64,000 nt of DNA, from positions 26,890 through 90,889 of the forward strand of contig JAQSXJ010000004.1 of assembly GCA_029256725.1 (NCBI GenBank). Reading direction: 5' to 3'. Source of the stretch: Anaerocolumna sp. (GTDB lineage Bacteria; Bacillota; Clostridia; Lachnospirales; Lachnospiraceae). The notes beneath the pieces were generated by a model. That model saw only the letters and a list, made by a program, of their open reading frames with translations. It had not been told where the DNA came from and ran no database searches. The stretch's first letter is position 1, and the number at the start of each line of letters is the position of its first letter. This document shows, piece by piece, positions 26,626-35,605 of the stretch. Both the position numbers and the translations under genes were made by a program.

Positions 26626-27870
26626 TTATGAAAGGATAGCGTCAACGACTCTTTGATACTGTATCTGGTCAGCGGAGTCCAGATTACCAAAGGAACTCTG
26701 CCTGCTTTTCTCCAGGCAGGCAAAAGATACAGGAAATACGGTTTCCATATGCTTTACATAATCGGTACGAAAGTATTCCTTGCTTCTATTTAAAGACATA
26801 GCAATCAGCTGATAGCTGCTGTTTAGTACAAACTGCAGAAAAGCAGTATTTTCAGGGTAGAAGGAGAAACAGAGATTACGGACAAAATGAAGAAGCTTAT
26901 TTACAAGCTTTTCAAGAGCTTCCTCCTGCAAACTTATAGTAAACAAGGTCTGCCCGCCTCTTTTGGAATCTTCTTTGATATCCTGCAGATCATCCGCCAA
27001 TTGCAGAAAGAATCCGAAGCCAAGGTAGAAGAGAAAATCTTCCCTGTTCATTTCTTTTGCTACATAGTAACGATCAATTAATACGGATACACCGCCTTTG
27101 TAAAGTGATATTGCAAGTCTTTCTTCCAGCGTTAAAGGGTTTTCTGACTTTTGCTGTTTTAGACTTTCCGCCTGGGCATCTAACATCAAGAGGAGTAAGG
27201 TACGGGCAGTATCAGAGTCGGAACAGTCAACTACTGTAGAAGCGGCTGAGAGAAAGTGTAAAGTTTTCGTATCGTATGTACAGGTTGGTATATGTTGTTT
27301 TTTATTTAGAAAATCTTGTATCAGTGCATTATATCGCTCTTTATTAACAGCAGAGTTCCCCGGATTATCTATGTAATTATCCGTATAAGGGTAGAGCATA
27401 CTGTAACCGTAGCAGGTTCTTGAAAATGGTGAATTATCTTCATGTATTTGCTTAAACATCATATAAACAATATAATTCCTTAGTGCCTGCCCCATGTCAG
27501 CAAAGGAGAGCTCCGGTGTATAAGACCTCACCTCTCTAAGAAAATCCTTTATTTCTGTGACAAAAGCATCTATTTTCTCAGGAGAGAGGTACTTATGAAG
27601 ATCTATAATAGCTTCTGATAGAAGAACCTGGGATAGAAGGGAATCTATCTGATTTCTCCAACGCCTTCGTATAAAAGGGAAACGAGGGCATTTCTTTACC
27701 AGCAGCGAGAATTTAGTAGATATGTCCTGAACATAATTTTCGTTGGAAGCTTTCTCCTTGTCTGTCATTTCTTTCAGAAACGCAGGAAAGGTATCTTCTG
27801 CAGACAGCCATTGTTCTCTTATAACAGGAAGAAAAGAAGTTTTTATTATATCTTTCTTAAAATAGTCCAT
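26626..27870 (-). CDS. Class I isoprenoid-synthase-like protein
   Basis: 414 residues, all-helical. Two aspartate-rich motifs typical of class I isoprenoid synthases occur: YTDNYIDN (about residue 180) and LADDLQDIKED (about 290). Other similarity to prenyl synthases is weak. NCBI uses the name class 1 isoprenoid biosynthesis enzyme for such proteins, as I recall. It could be a terpene or prenyl-condensing enzyme; the substrate is unknown. No other terpenoid gene is adjacent. Lies upstream of rfbB on the same strand, with a 170-base gap. Confidence 0.65.
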   Translation of the reverse strand: MDYFKKDIIKTSFLPVIREQWLSAEDTFPAFLKEMTDKEKASNENYVQDISTKFSLLVKKCPRFPFIRRRWRNQIDSLLSQVLLSEAIIDLHKYLSPEKIDAFVTEIKDFLREVRSYTPELSFADMGQALRNYIVYMMFKQIHEDNSPFSRTCYGYSMLYPYTDNYIDNPGNSAVNKERYNALIQDFLNKKQHIPTCTYDTKTLHFLSAASTVVDCSDSDTARTLLLLMLDAQAESLKQQKSENPLTLEERLAISLYKGGVSVLIDRYYVAKEMNREDFLFYLGFGFFLQLADDLQDIKEDSKRGGQTLFTISLQEEALEKLVNKLLHFVRNLCFSFYPENTAFLQFVLNSSYQLIAMSLNRSKEYFRTDYVKHMETVFPVSFACLEKSRQSSFGNLDSADQIQYQRVVDAILS

Positions 27871-28304
27871 GGATGCGCACCTCTGTATTTAATACCGGAA
27901 TAAATTCAAGGTATTCTAATTATTGTCATTAAACGTATTATAATGAACAAACAATTGAATATCAACAGTTAATTCTATTGAAGGACAGGGTTTATTTTTG
28001 TATAATTAAACAGATTATGTTTGAATACATTCTGGAAAACAAATCTTTTGTTAAGAGTACCTATCATTCGGTGAGCAAAGAGCATCTGGAGCGTTACCTG
28101 CATCATGAGTCCTCCTGCAAGGTAATTTTATGTATGCCCTGGGAAAATACGAAAGAAAGGCAAAAAATCAAGCCTGTACTTTACAAGGCTTGCTACTAGA
28201 GATATAATAGTTTTAAATACTACATAAGGTGGCTTGTATGTCGGTAAGGATGTAATTACAGCCCTTTATCAGGAAAATATAATACAGTATCAGGAGGATA
28301 GAAG

Positions 28305-29192
28305 ATGTCTGACTTTATTATTACCTGCTGTTCAACAGCAGATATGCCCGTGGAGTTTTTTGAGGAGAATCAAATCTCCGTCATTCATTTTCACTATACA
28401 ATGGAAGGCAAGGAATATGTGGATGATATGGGAAAATCCATGCCTTTTGATATTTTCTATAACAAAATAAAAGAAGGCGCTGCTTCTACCACATCTCAGC
28501 CCAATGCAGAACAGTACATGGAAGTGTGGGAACCTATTCTAAAAGCAGGAAAGGATGTTCTGCATATCAGCCTTTCCTCCGGTATATCAGGTGCCTATAA
28601 CTCGGCTTGTATTGGCAGAGATATCTTAAATGAGAAATATTCAGACCAAAAGGTTGTTGTACTGGATTCCCTTGCAGCTTCTTCCGGATACGGATTGCTG
28701 ATAACTCTAGCTGGAGAAAAGCAGCAGGAAGGCTTAGAGCTTGAATCCTGTTACAATTGGTTAGAGGAGAACAAACTTAAGGTAAATCACTGGTTCTTTT
28801 CCACAGACCTAACCAGTTATTACCGCGGCGGCAGAATATCAGCAACCTCAGCTGCCTTTGGAACAATCTTAAAGATCTGCCCTCTTTTAAACGTAGACCA
28901 TGAAGGAAAGCTTATACCAAGAGATAAATACCGTGGTAAACGTAAGGTTTCAGAGGAAATGGTAAGACGTATGGAGGAATTTGCACAGGACCGACAGGCT
29001 TATAGTGGAAAGTGCTACATTTCTCAGTCGTCCTGCTATGAAGATGCCAGATTGGTGGCTAATATGATAGAAGAAAGATTCCCTGCACTGAAAGGGAAAG
29101 TCCTGATAAATAATATTGGTACAGTAATCGGTTCACATACAGGGCCGGGAACAGTAGCCCTCTTCTTTATTGGTGATAAGCGAGTAGATTAA
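28305..29192 (+). CDS. DegV-family fatty-acid-binding protein
   Basis: 295 residues, start after CAGGAGGATAG. DegV motifs: TTSQPNAEQY and the lipid carboxylate-binding HISLSSGISGAYNSA, then DSLAASSGYGLL and a C-terminal IGTVIGSHTGPGTVALFF. FakB-type DegV proteins bind a fatty acid so that the kinase FakA can phosphorylate it for membrane lipid synthesis. No fakA is in the window. It is a monocistronic gene. Confidence 0.92.
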   Translation: MSDFIITCCSTADMPVEFFEENQISVIHFHYTMEGKEYVDDMGKSMPFDIFYNKIKEGAASTTSQPNAEQYMEVWEPILKAGKDVLHISLSSGISGAYNSACIGRDILNEKYSDQKVVVLDSLAASSGYGLLITLAGEKQQEGLELESCYNWLEENKLKVNHWFFSTDLTSYYRGGRISATSAAFGTILKICPLLNVDHEGKLIPRDKYRGKRKVSEEMVRRMEEFAQDRQAYSGKCYISQSSCYEDARLVANMIEERFPALKGKVLINNIGTVIGSHTGPGTVALFFIGDKRVD

Positions 29193-29220
29193 GACGATAT
29201 AAGTAGTTGTTGTTAAAGCA

Positions 29221-29264
29221 ATGAATAGCCGGAAGAAACCTGAGGGTATCATCCGGCTATTCAT
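29221..29264. terminator. Bidirectional hairpin terminator
   Basis: A perfect 13-bp stem (ATGAATAGCCGGA with TCCGGCTATTCAT) lies between the convergent degV and holin-like genes. T tracts are weak, so efficiency is uncertain. Confidence 0.6.
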
Positions 29265-29288
29265 TCAATGGAACAGCTCTTGTATAGT

Positions 29289-29624
29289 CTATTTTTTACT
29301 TTCCAGTAAACCTTTTAAGAGACTTATAAATAATGCCGCCAGCAAGGAATTGAAGAACCCGCCCATGGAGATTCCCCGTACAAAATGATCAGCAATCATA
29401 ATGGACCAGGCATTTACCACAAAGCTAAACAGACCTAAGGTCAAAACATTAAGAGGGAAGGTTACCAGCAAGAGTAAGGGTTTTACCAGTAAGTTCACAA
29501 ATAACAAGACCAGGCCAACTGCCAATAACGCACCGGTGCTGTAAATGGTAACACTGGGAATAGCCATGGATAGTAAATATATTACGGCAATATAAGAGAG
29601 ATAATTAAAAAGTACTTTTTTCAT
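29289..29624 (-). CDS. Phage-holin-family (superfamily IV) membrane protein
   Basis: 111 residues from the ATG at 29624, which is preceded by GGGGGTTATC; the ATG four codons upstream has no ribosome binding site. There are four hydrophobic segments with the pattern NLLVKPLLLLVTFPLNVLTLGLFSFVVNA, characteristic of this widespread chromosomal family. Despite the name it is common outside phages, and there are no phage genes here. The function in the membrane is unknown. Confidence 0.85.
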   Translation of the reverse strand: MKKVLFNYLSYIAVIYLLSMAIPSVTIYSTGALLAVGLVLLFVNLLVKPLLLLVTFPLNVLTLGLFSFVVNAWSIMIADHFVRGISMGGFFNSLLAALFISLLKGLLESKK

Positions 29625-29747
29625 GATAACCCCCATCTGTGTGCTTTAACACACGTAAATTCAGGAATATAAAAATGCAATGCATTTTTTAATCTAACAC
29701 AACAGTATTGTAGTGCATTATACGGATGTATGGCAGCAAAAAGATTT

Positions 29748-30103
29748 GCCTTCTATCAGAAATTTGAAGAATAATTCCTAATAATTTTATAATTCAAATG
29801 TCACAAGCCTTATTTACATTCGATTTCAGGCAAATTACACAACTCAGAAAGAACAAATGCGCCTATGAAAAGGTATTAGAAGTCCTTTTCTCTGAAAATT
29901 TTGTGCTATACTATAAAACAGATTGTTTGAGCGTAGCGAGTTATCTGTTTTATAGTATGCCAAGCACAAAATCTTCAGAGAATTAGGACTTCTTATGCCT
30001 TGGAACCTGCGCATGAGTTTTTTCTGATTTGTGTAATTTGCCGTCCCCTTGTAAAAAAACCAGCCTTCTATTGAATTTGAAGAGTAATTACTGATAATTT
30101 TAT
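29748..30103 (+). repeat. Imperfect direct repeat flanking palindromic copy 3
   Basis: About 42 bases starting GCCTTCTATCAGAAATTTG at 29748 recur at 30063 as GCCTTCTATTGAATTTG, both running on to TAATTTTAT. The two copies bracket the palindromic repeat at 29828-30048. This may be a duplication made by insertion or recombination, or part of a larger composite element. Confidence 0.6.
29828..30048 (+). repeat. Long palindromic repeat, copy 3
   Basis: Third family member, same orientation as copy 2. The outer arms run AGGCAAATTACACAA to TTGTGTAATTTGCCGT, with inner arms AGAAGTCC/GGACTTCT, TTTTGTGCT/AGCACAAAA and TATAAAACAGAT/ATCTGTTTTATA. The loop is TGTTTGAGCGTAGCGAGTT, shared with copies 1 and 2. 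Where the arms differ between copies, the paired arm differs to match. Confidence 0.85.
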
Positions 30104-30137
30104 ATTATGACATTTACCAGTATTTGAAAACTATTTT

Positions 30138-30347
30138 CTAAAGCATTTTTATCAATACCCGAACATTTAGGTCTGACAGCTTAAGCTTCTTATCTGGAAT
30201 GAACCAAACTGCAATAGCCAGAAGGTCCTGGGCACAATCTATCAATTCTTCTAATACAAAGAAGGAGATAGGAAGAGAAAGTGAGAATTTCTTCTCTTCC
30301 CTAATCCTTATTGAAATCCAAAGGACTGGGTAGAACTTACTCAACAT
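30138..30347 (-). CDS. Small hydrophobic protein coupled to the SHOCT-like gene
   Basis: 69 residues (MLSKFYPVLWISIRIREEKK...). The ATG lies inside the last codons of the upstream gene, an 11-base overlap that suggests translational coupling. There is one hydrophobic central segment (LIDCAQDLLAIAVWFI). I recall small proteins of this kind in clostridial DUF2089 operons but know no function. It could instead be a chance frame. Confidence 0.55.
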   Translation of the reverse strand: MLSKFYPVLWISIRIREEKKFSLSLPISFFVLEELIDCAQDLLAIAVWFIPDKKLKLSDLNVRVLIKML

Positions 30348-30786
30348 ATATCTTTACCCGAATATTTCCGTTACTTTCATCATCCCAAACTTCAACATCG
30401 ACAATGTTAGGATCATCCAAAGTACCATTAATCAACTCTTTGATAATACCAGAAAAGTCGATTTCGGATAAATTAACGCCATTACTCTCCATTTTACTTC
30501 TGGCCTCAGCAGGAATGTGAACCATAATCTTTCCTGCAACTTCGCCAAGAGTAGTGATTAGACCAAGGGGAACATTAACATTGACGTTTAACGATTTTTT
30601 ATCCGAAGATACTTTTATCCGTAGAAACTTGTAATTGGTCTTTCTGGTGTCAGGATAAGCTACGGCAGTTGTTGGTGTGCTTTCAACTTCTTTGGCAGTG
30701 CCTAAGGCTTCCAGCAATTCCATTCCTTCAGAAGCCGTAATCTGGCCTTTTTCGATCATTTCAAGAATTTTAAGTTGTTCGTTCAT
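30337..30786 (-). CDS. SHOCT-like / YvlB N-terminal-type protein
   Basis: 149 residues from the ATG at 30786, preceded by GGGAGGTTATAAC; 17 upstream codons lack a ribosome binding site. The N-terminus (LKILEMIEKGQITASEGMELLEAL) is the short helical domain found in YvlB and LiaX-type proteins. The C-terminal half (KFLRIKVSSDKKSLNVNVNVPLGL) resembles the start of their beta-rich domain. It is in an operon with DUF2089. An envelope-stress role would fit relatives but is inference. Confidence 0.75.
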   Translation of the reverse strand: MNEQLKILEMIEKGQITASEGMELLEALGTAKEVESTPTTAVAYPDTRKTNYKFLRIKVSSDKKSLNVNVNVPLGLITTLGEVAGKIMVHIPAEARSKMESNGVNLSEIDFSGIIKELINGTLDDPNIVDVEVWDDESNGNIRVKIYVE

Positions 30787-30917
30787 GTTATAACCTCCCA
30801 TATAATTTATAATATTTTTGAGAAACTCAATATACATATACAGTTTCTATGTTCTTACGGGTGACAATCCAATTTGAAGCCCATATGGATAGAAGCCTCC
30901 TTATGAGTTGAGCCTCT

Positions 30918-31313
30918 TTATGAGTTGAGCTTTTTGATACGTTCAGCAGCATCCTTAGGTGAAAGCTCTTTTCTGGAGACCTGCTCAAGAATTTCATTTT
31001 TCGCTTCCTTTAAAACTTCCATATCTCTTGCTGTTTCTTTGGCAGGCACTTCAAAGCCTAGATTTTTGATAACAGTATCCAGCTTTCCTCTTACTGTAGG
31101 ATAGGAAATTCCAAGTTCCTTCTCTACATCTTTAATATTACCCCTGCATTTAATAAATACTTTAACAAATAAAAGATCTTCTTCCGGGAGTCTGCAGAAT
31201 TCGCAAGGTTCAAAATCTCCTTCCAGGGAGGTATGACACCTTGGACAGCCTAACTTGGTAATCGTGAGCTTTTCACCGCAGACAGGACATATTCCGGGAG
31301 CTTTATATTTCAT
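30918..31313 (-). CDS. DUF2089 protein (zinc ribbon and helix-turn-helix)
   Basis: 131 residues. Four Cys pairs form a zinc ribbon (CPVCGEKL, CPRCHTSL, CEFCRLP). A helix-turn-helix follows (GNIKDVEKELGISYPTVRGKLDTVIKNLG), and a short SHOCT-like helix pair ends the protein (ILEQVSRKELSPKDAAERIKKL). This is the DUF2089 architecture, probably a small transcription regulator of its own operon. A promoter with TTGACA lies just upstream. Confidence 0.85.
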   Translation of the reverse strand: MKYKAPGICPVCGEKLTITKLGCPRCHTSLEGDFEPCEFCRLPEEDLLFVKVFIKCRGNIKDVEKELGISYPTVRGKLDTVIKNLGFEVPAKETARDMEVLKEAKNEILEQVSRKELSPKDAAERIKKLNS

Positions 31314-31347
31314 GGAAAATACCTCCTATTTTGTCTGATTTATTTAT

Positions 31348-31376
31348 AATATACTATTAATGCTTCTATATGTCAA
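31348..31376 (-). promoter_or_regulatory. Promoter of the DUF2089 operon
   Basis: On the minus strand TTGACA (31371-31376), a 17-bp spacer and TATATT (31348-31353), 35 bases before the DUF2089 start. The rest of the 31380-31730 gap is extremely AT-rich with no gene seen. Confidence 0.65.
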
Positions 31377-31728
31377 TAATAAAATTAATAATATTAATAT
31401 TAAAATTAAATATATTGATTTTATAATTGAATATATTAAAATAAATATATAAACCTTTAATATGTGAAGCTTAAAATGTTAACTGGTGATATATGAAAAC
31501 AATAAAATTAGTATTAATAGGACAAGATTTATTGAGCTGTTGAGTAAGTTATAGTAGAAAAGCCATAAACGAGAGTAAATAGATATAATCAATCGATTAG
31601 ATAAAAAGGAAGCTGGAAAGGTTTAAAATGAGGAGATTAGTATAATAACTATTGTAAAACCAAGTTTTTAGCATTAGAAAAGCATAATAGACCAAAATTA
31701 ATTTTATACAGCAGCAGGAATTCCAATT

Positions 31729-31757
31729 TGTAAACTTCGTAAAAATATCTTATAATA
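31729..31757 (+). promoter_or_regulatory. Promoter of the purine nucleoside phosphorylase gene
   Basis: TTGTAA (31729-31734), a 17-bp spacer and TATAAT (31752-31757). The ~80-base leader has no purine riboswitch that I can recognise. Confidence 0.6.
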
Positions 31758-31844
31758 TTAACCAATGCAACTATAAAATAAGAATAATACAATGAATACT
31801 GAAATTAATCATAATGAGATTTCAGTAACGAAAGAAAGGACACT

Positions 31845-32660
31845 ATGTACGATAAAGTAGCCCAATCAGCAGAATATATAAAGAGCAGGTTAAAATTATC
31901 ACCGGACATTGCCATTGTCCTGGGGTCAGGCCTTGGTGATCTGGTAGATTCCCTGACAGAAACTGAAATCATCAACTATGAAGATATCCCTCATTTCCCG
32001 CAGTCCACTGTTGCCGGACATGCCGGACGTCTGGTGATAGGTAAATTAAAAGAAACTCCCGTACTAATCATGCAAGGAAGATTTCATTTCTTTGAGGGAT
32101 ATTCCATGAAAGAGGTGACTTATCCTGTCTTTGTAATGAAATTACTTGGTATCAGTAACTTGATACTTACCAATGCCTGCGGAGGTATTAAGGAAAGCTT
32201 CTCACCAGGAACCCTAATGTTAATTGAAGATTTTATCAATCTTATGCCATCCAATCCTTTGATTGGAATAAATGATGAAAGATTCGGACCTAGATTTCCG
32301 GATATGACAGAACCTTATAGCTTAGAGCTTCTTCAAGTAGCCAGAAATGCAGCTAAAAAGCTTTCCATTCCTTATGGAGAAGGAGTTTATGCAGGCTTTC
32401 AGGGACCATATTATGAGACCGCTGCTGAAATACGCATGATTAGGAACCATGGAGCAGATGCAGTAGGTATGTCGACTGTTCCGGAAACAATAGCAGCTAA
32501 TTATCTTGGTATTAAGGTTCTTGGAATTGCCTGTATCACAAATATGGCAACCGGAATACAGAAGGTCAAGCATTCTCATGATCGAGTGATTGAAATTGCC
32601 AAAAAGGCCTCCAGTGATTTAAGCCTTTTGATAAACGCAGTCGTTGAAGATATGAAGTAA
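31845..32660 (+). CDS. punA: Purine nucleoside phosphorylase
   Basis: 271 residues, trimeric PNP class. Motifs in order: IVLGSGLGDL, GHAGRLVIG (phosphate site), GRFHFFEGY, TNACGGI, FQGPYYETAAEIRM and AVGMSTVPETI, then ITNMATGI (purine-binding Asn). It cleaves inosine or guanosine with phosphate to base plus ribose 1-phosphate in purine salvage. The start follows GAAAGGACACT. It is a single gene. Confidence 0.95.
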   Translation: MYDKVAQSAEYIKSRLKLSPDIAIVLGSGLGDLVDSLTETEIINYEDIPHFPQSTVAGHAGRLVIGKLKETPVLIMQGRFHFFEGYSMKEVTYPVFVMKLLGISNLILTNACGGIKESFSPGTLMLIEDFINLMPSNPLIGINDERFGPRFPDMTEPYSLELLQVARNAAKKLSIPYGEGVYAGFQGPYYETAAEIRMIRNHGADAVGMSTVPETIAANYLGIKVLGIACITNMATGIQKVKHSHDRVIEIAKKASSDLSLLINAVVEDMK

Positions 32661-32724
32661 TTTAACTGGGATAAAGCAAGGAGATAAACATATATTGTAT
32701 TAATCGGTCTTAAGGTGCTTGTAT

Positions 32725-33621
32725 ATGTCTAATAGAAGATATGTTATTATTTCCGCTGCATTAATAGCTCTGCTTATTATATTGACAATTCCATTGATTA
32801 ATATTTCGCCAGGGCAGATTGCCACCTCCTCAAAGGAAACTGCCCAGGAGGTGGATAATACGGAAGACAGAATATATCTGCCAATTGTAATGTACCATGA
32901 TATTAAAAAATCAAATTCCGGTAAGGATATCATAAATCCCAACGAATTTGAAAGTGATTTAAAGTACTTAAAAGAGAATAATTATACTACCATAACAATG
33001 GATGATCTCCTGGACTATGTATATGAAGATAAATCTCTACCTGAAAAGCCCATAATGCTGACCTTTGATGACGGATATCTTACCACCTATCGATATGCTT
33101 ATCCAATTATGCAGGAATATGATATGAAAATTGTATTATCCATAATCGGAAAAAGCACAGATGATTTTACAAGAGTTGGAGATGATCATCTGGAATATGC
33201 TCATTTGACCTGGCCGCTCTTAAATGAAATGCTGGAATCAGGACTTATAGAAATCCAGAATCATACATATAATCTCCATAAGTCCCGAGGGGGAAGAATC
33301 GGCAGTAAGCAGAAGAGGGGAGAGTCCTTAGAAGAATATGAAAAGGTTCTCTCTGAGGATGTTATGAAACTACAGCAGGAGGTAACAGAGATGACCGGTA
33401 ATACTCCTACAACCTTTACCATTCCATATGGAGAATATAGTGATGATACCATTGAAATAATTAAAAAACTGGGATTTAAGGCAGCCTTAACCTGTGACTA
33501 TGGTTTAAATAAGATTACAAAAGATAAGGATACTTTGTTTTCTCTAAAAAGGATATGCCGCTCCCATAAGTATTCCATAGATAAATTATTAGAGGACGCA
33601 GAGAAGACTATAAAAAAATAA
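32725..33621 (+). CDS. Membrane-anchored polysaccharide deacetylase
   Basis: 298 residues from the ATG at 32725 (AAGGTG seven bases upstream). One N-terminal membrane anchor spans about residues 7-25. The NodB domain follows, with motif 1 TFDDGYLTT, motif 2 NHTYNLHK (metal histidines) and motif 3 FTIPYGEYSDDT. It acts outside the cell on N-acetylated glycans, most likely peptidoglycan. It follows punA by 64 bases without a visible terminator. Confidence 0.9.
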   Translation: MSNRRYVIISAALIALLIILTIPLINISPGQIATSSKETAQEVDNTEDRIYLPIVMYHDIKKSNSGKDIINPNEFESDLKYLKENNYTTITMDDLLDYVYEDKSLPEKPIMLTFDDGYLTTYRYAYPIMQEYDMKIVLSIIGKSTDDFTRVGDDHLEYAHLTWPLLNEMLESGLIEIQNHTYNLHKSRGGRIGSKQKRGESLEEYEKVLSEDVMKLQQEVTEMTGNTPTTFTIPYGEYSDDTIEIIKKLGFKAALTCDYGLNKITKDKDTLFSLKRICRSHKYSIDKLLEDAEKTIKK

Positions 33622-33661
33622 TAAAAACAAAAATTTCTTTGATACAATAAGAGGAGTCAGG

Positions 33662-34174
33662 ATGAGCTTACAATTTAAGAAAGCACAAACAGAGGAAGAT
33701 ATTGAACAGATAGCAATAGCAGCTGAAGAAATTTGGCAGGAGCACTATATAACCATAATCTCAAGAGAACAGATAGATTATATGGTGGAACATTTTCAGA
33801 GTGAAGATGCTGTTAAAGCCCAGATAGAGAAAGAGGGTTACCGTTATTATCTGCTCTTAGATCAAGGAGTAATGGCAGGTTATATAAGTATCAAAATAGA
33901 GGAAAAGGATATCCCCTCAATGTTTCTAAGCAAACTCTATATAAAAAAGGAACACAGGGGAAAAGGCTTTGGGAAAGAGGTCATGGGCTTTCTGGAAGCG
34001 ACTTGCAACGAATATAAACTAAGGAAAATATGGCTTACTGTAAACCGTAATAATATTAACAGCATAAACATTTATGAGAAATTAGGTTTCAAAAAGATAA
34101 GTACACAGGTAAATGATATCGGGAACGGCTTTGTTATGGATGATTTTGTCATGGAAAGAGAACAAAGTTTTTGA
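33662..34174 (+). CDS. GNAT-family N-acetyltransferase
   Basis: 170 residues. Acetyl-CoA loop IKKEHRGKGFGKEVMGFLE and the C-terminal LTVNRNNINSINIYEKLGF. It belongs to the branch annotated as RimI-like or diamine acetyltransferases. The start follows GAGGAGTCAGG. It lies 40 bases after the deacetylase gene and may be cotranscribed. Substrate unknown. Confidence 0.88.
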   Translation: MSLQFKKAQTEEDIEQIAIAAEEIWQEHYITIISREQIDYMVEHFQSEDAVKAQIEKEGYRYYLLLDQGVMAGYISIKIEEKDIPSMFLSKLYIKKEHRGKGFGKEVMGFLEATCNEYKLRKIWLTVNRNNINSINIYEKLGFKKISTQVNDIGNGFVMDDFVMEREQSF

Positions 34175-34348
34175 TGTTATGTCTTTACATCGTGAAATTG
34201 ATATGCTATCCTTTAAAAGTTACTATATAAGTTGAATAAAAGCTTTTTTAGCTTCCAGAAATAAAAAGGCTTAATATGTAGAGTTTTATATTTGGAAGCG
34301 AATAAAATATATTCCGCTTATATATAAATAGCTTATATAGGAGAGCTT

Positions 34349-34762
34349 ATGCAGCCACATATCAATTTTTTCGGTCAGTACGTTGCGCTTTATAATTCTT
34401 ACATCAGCCGGCTGAACAATTGTCTGTCTGCTTACCATTTAGACGGTAACCAATATGCAGTAGTCTATTATTTGTTCCATGAAGGACCGAATGCTTTTGA
34501 GAATATTGAAAAATGCCAATATATTAAAGCAAATCCCCTTACCAGGAACATAAAACAGCTGATAAAAGCAGGCTATATCATTGATGTATCGGAAGAAAAG
34601 AAAAAACACATTTACAGTCTGACGCCCTTAGGTGAAAGAACCTACAGAGAAACAGAACCTCTTGTAATCGCCCTCTTAGAACAAGCGCTTGGAGGCATTA
34701 CCGAAGAGGAACAGTTAATAATCTTAAAAGTATTCAGCAAGATGAAAGATAATCTTGCGTAA
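34349..34762 (+). CDS. MarR-family transcriptional regulator
   Basis: 137 residues. Winged helix with the recognition segment CQYIKANPLTRNIKQLIKAGYI and wing EEKKKHIYSLTPLGERTYRE. Terminal helices would dimerise. The start follows TAGGAGAGC. The gene stands alone, so targets are unknown; the inverted repeat after it (34790-34867) is a possible site. Confidence 0.85.
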   Translation: MQPHINFFGQYVALYNSYISRLNNCLSAYHLDGNQYAVVYYLFHEGPNAFENIEKCQYIKANPLTRNIKQLIKAGYIIDVSEEKKKHIYSLTPLGERTYRETEPLVIALLEQALGGITEEEQLIILKVFSKMKDNLA

Positions 34763-34789
34763 ATTCAAGTCTATTATCCCAATAAGTTC

Positions 34790-34867
34790 GCAAGGAAGAG
34801 ACCTGCATGACGGGTTATCTTACTGTCATTATTAATTCATAAGAAAGGCAGACTGCCTCTTCCTTGC
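34790..34867 (+). repeat. Inverted repeat after the marR gene
   Basis: GCAAGGAAGAG (34790-34800) and its exact complement CTCTTCCTTGC (34857-34867), with an inner AGGCAG/CTGCCT hairpin next to the right arm. There is no T tract, so it is not a standard terminator. The rest of the gap to 35149 is AT-rich without a gene; a weak -10 box (TATGAT, ~35107) precedes the LytTR gene. Confidence 0.55.
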
Positions 34868-35149
34868 TTAGTGATTGTCTGATCATCTCATTTATCATAA
34901 ACAATATCAATCTGAAAAACTCAATTAATAATTTTCAAATTCAATTTATCTATAAAACTTTTTGAAATAATAAATTCAAATTATTCTAATCATTTTAAAT
35001 CATTTTATCTCCAAGTAATAATCAAAGTTTATAAACTTGTTGCAGCTTACAGGCTGAAAATGTTAACTTGCCGTTTTTTACTTTTCATAATATTCCTTTT
35101 AATGTATGATATATCCAGAGGTATAACTGAGAATTAAGGGGGCGAATTC

Positions 35150-35605
35150 TTGAAAATAACCGTGGAAGAGATCAAGGGTATAACAGAAACGGAAATTATC
35201 GTAAAGTGCGGCAAGGCAGATGCCAAAATAGAAGAATTACTTTCCCTTCTTAGGTTTTATGACGATACCATAACCGGTAAAAAGAACGGGATACTCCATA
35301 TAATAAGACCGGATGAAATTTATTACATAGATACAGTAGATGACAAGGTGTTTATATATACTGAAAAAGAAGTGTATGAGGCAGATTTAAGGCTTTACGA
35401 AATAACAGAACGATTTGAGAAAGTAGGATTAATCCGTATCAATAAATCAACAGTGGTTAATTTGATGAAAATAAAGAAAATAAATTCTGTACTTAATGGA
35501 AAAATCAAAGCTGTCCTTGCGAATAACGAAGCTGTCCTGGTATCCAGACAATATGTAGCGCAATTAAAGGAGAAGCTGGGAATTGGAGGTGGAAAGAAGG
35601 GATGA
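35150..35605 (+). CDS. LytTR-domain transcriptional regulator
   Basis: 151 residues, TTG start after AAGGGGGCG. The C-terminal ~100 residues form a LytTR DNA-binding domain (ILHIIRPDEIYYIDTVDDKVFIYT, RINKSTVVNLMKI). There is no receiver domain. Such one-domain regulators typically control the operon they head, here DUF3021 and an ABC exporter. The stop overlaps the next start (ATGA). Confidence 0.9.
   Translation: MKITVEEIKGITETEIIVKCGKADAKIEELLSLLRFYDDTITGKKNGILHIIRPDEIYYIDTVDDKVFIYTEKEVYEADLRLYEITERFEKVGLIRINKSTVVNLMKIKKINSVLNGKIKAVLANNEAVLVSRQYVAQLKEKLGIGGGKKG

Noticed and set aside
27978-28199. 73-codon open frame with TTG start
   Set aside because: No ribosome binding site and no family resemblance; ends in a hairpin (CAAGCC/GGCTTG) without T tract. 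A real small gene cannot be excluded.
29289-29624. Prophage evidence from the holin-like gene
   Set aside because: This family is common on chromosomes and no other phage gene is nearby.
29798-29986. 62-codon open frame
   Set aside because: Inside palindromic repeat copy 3; same shared peptide as copy 2 by descent of the repeat, not coding.
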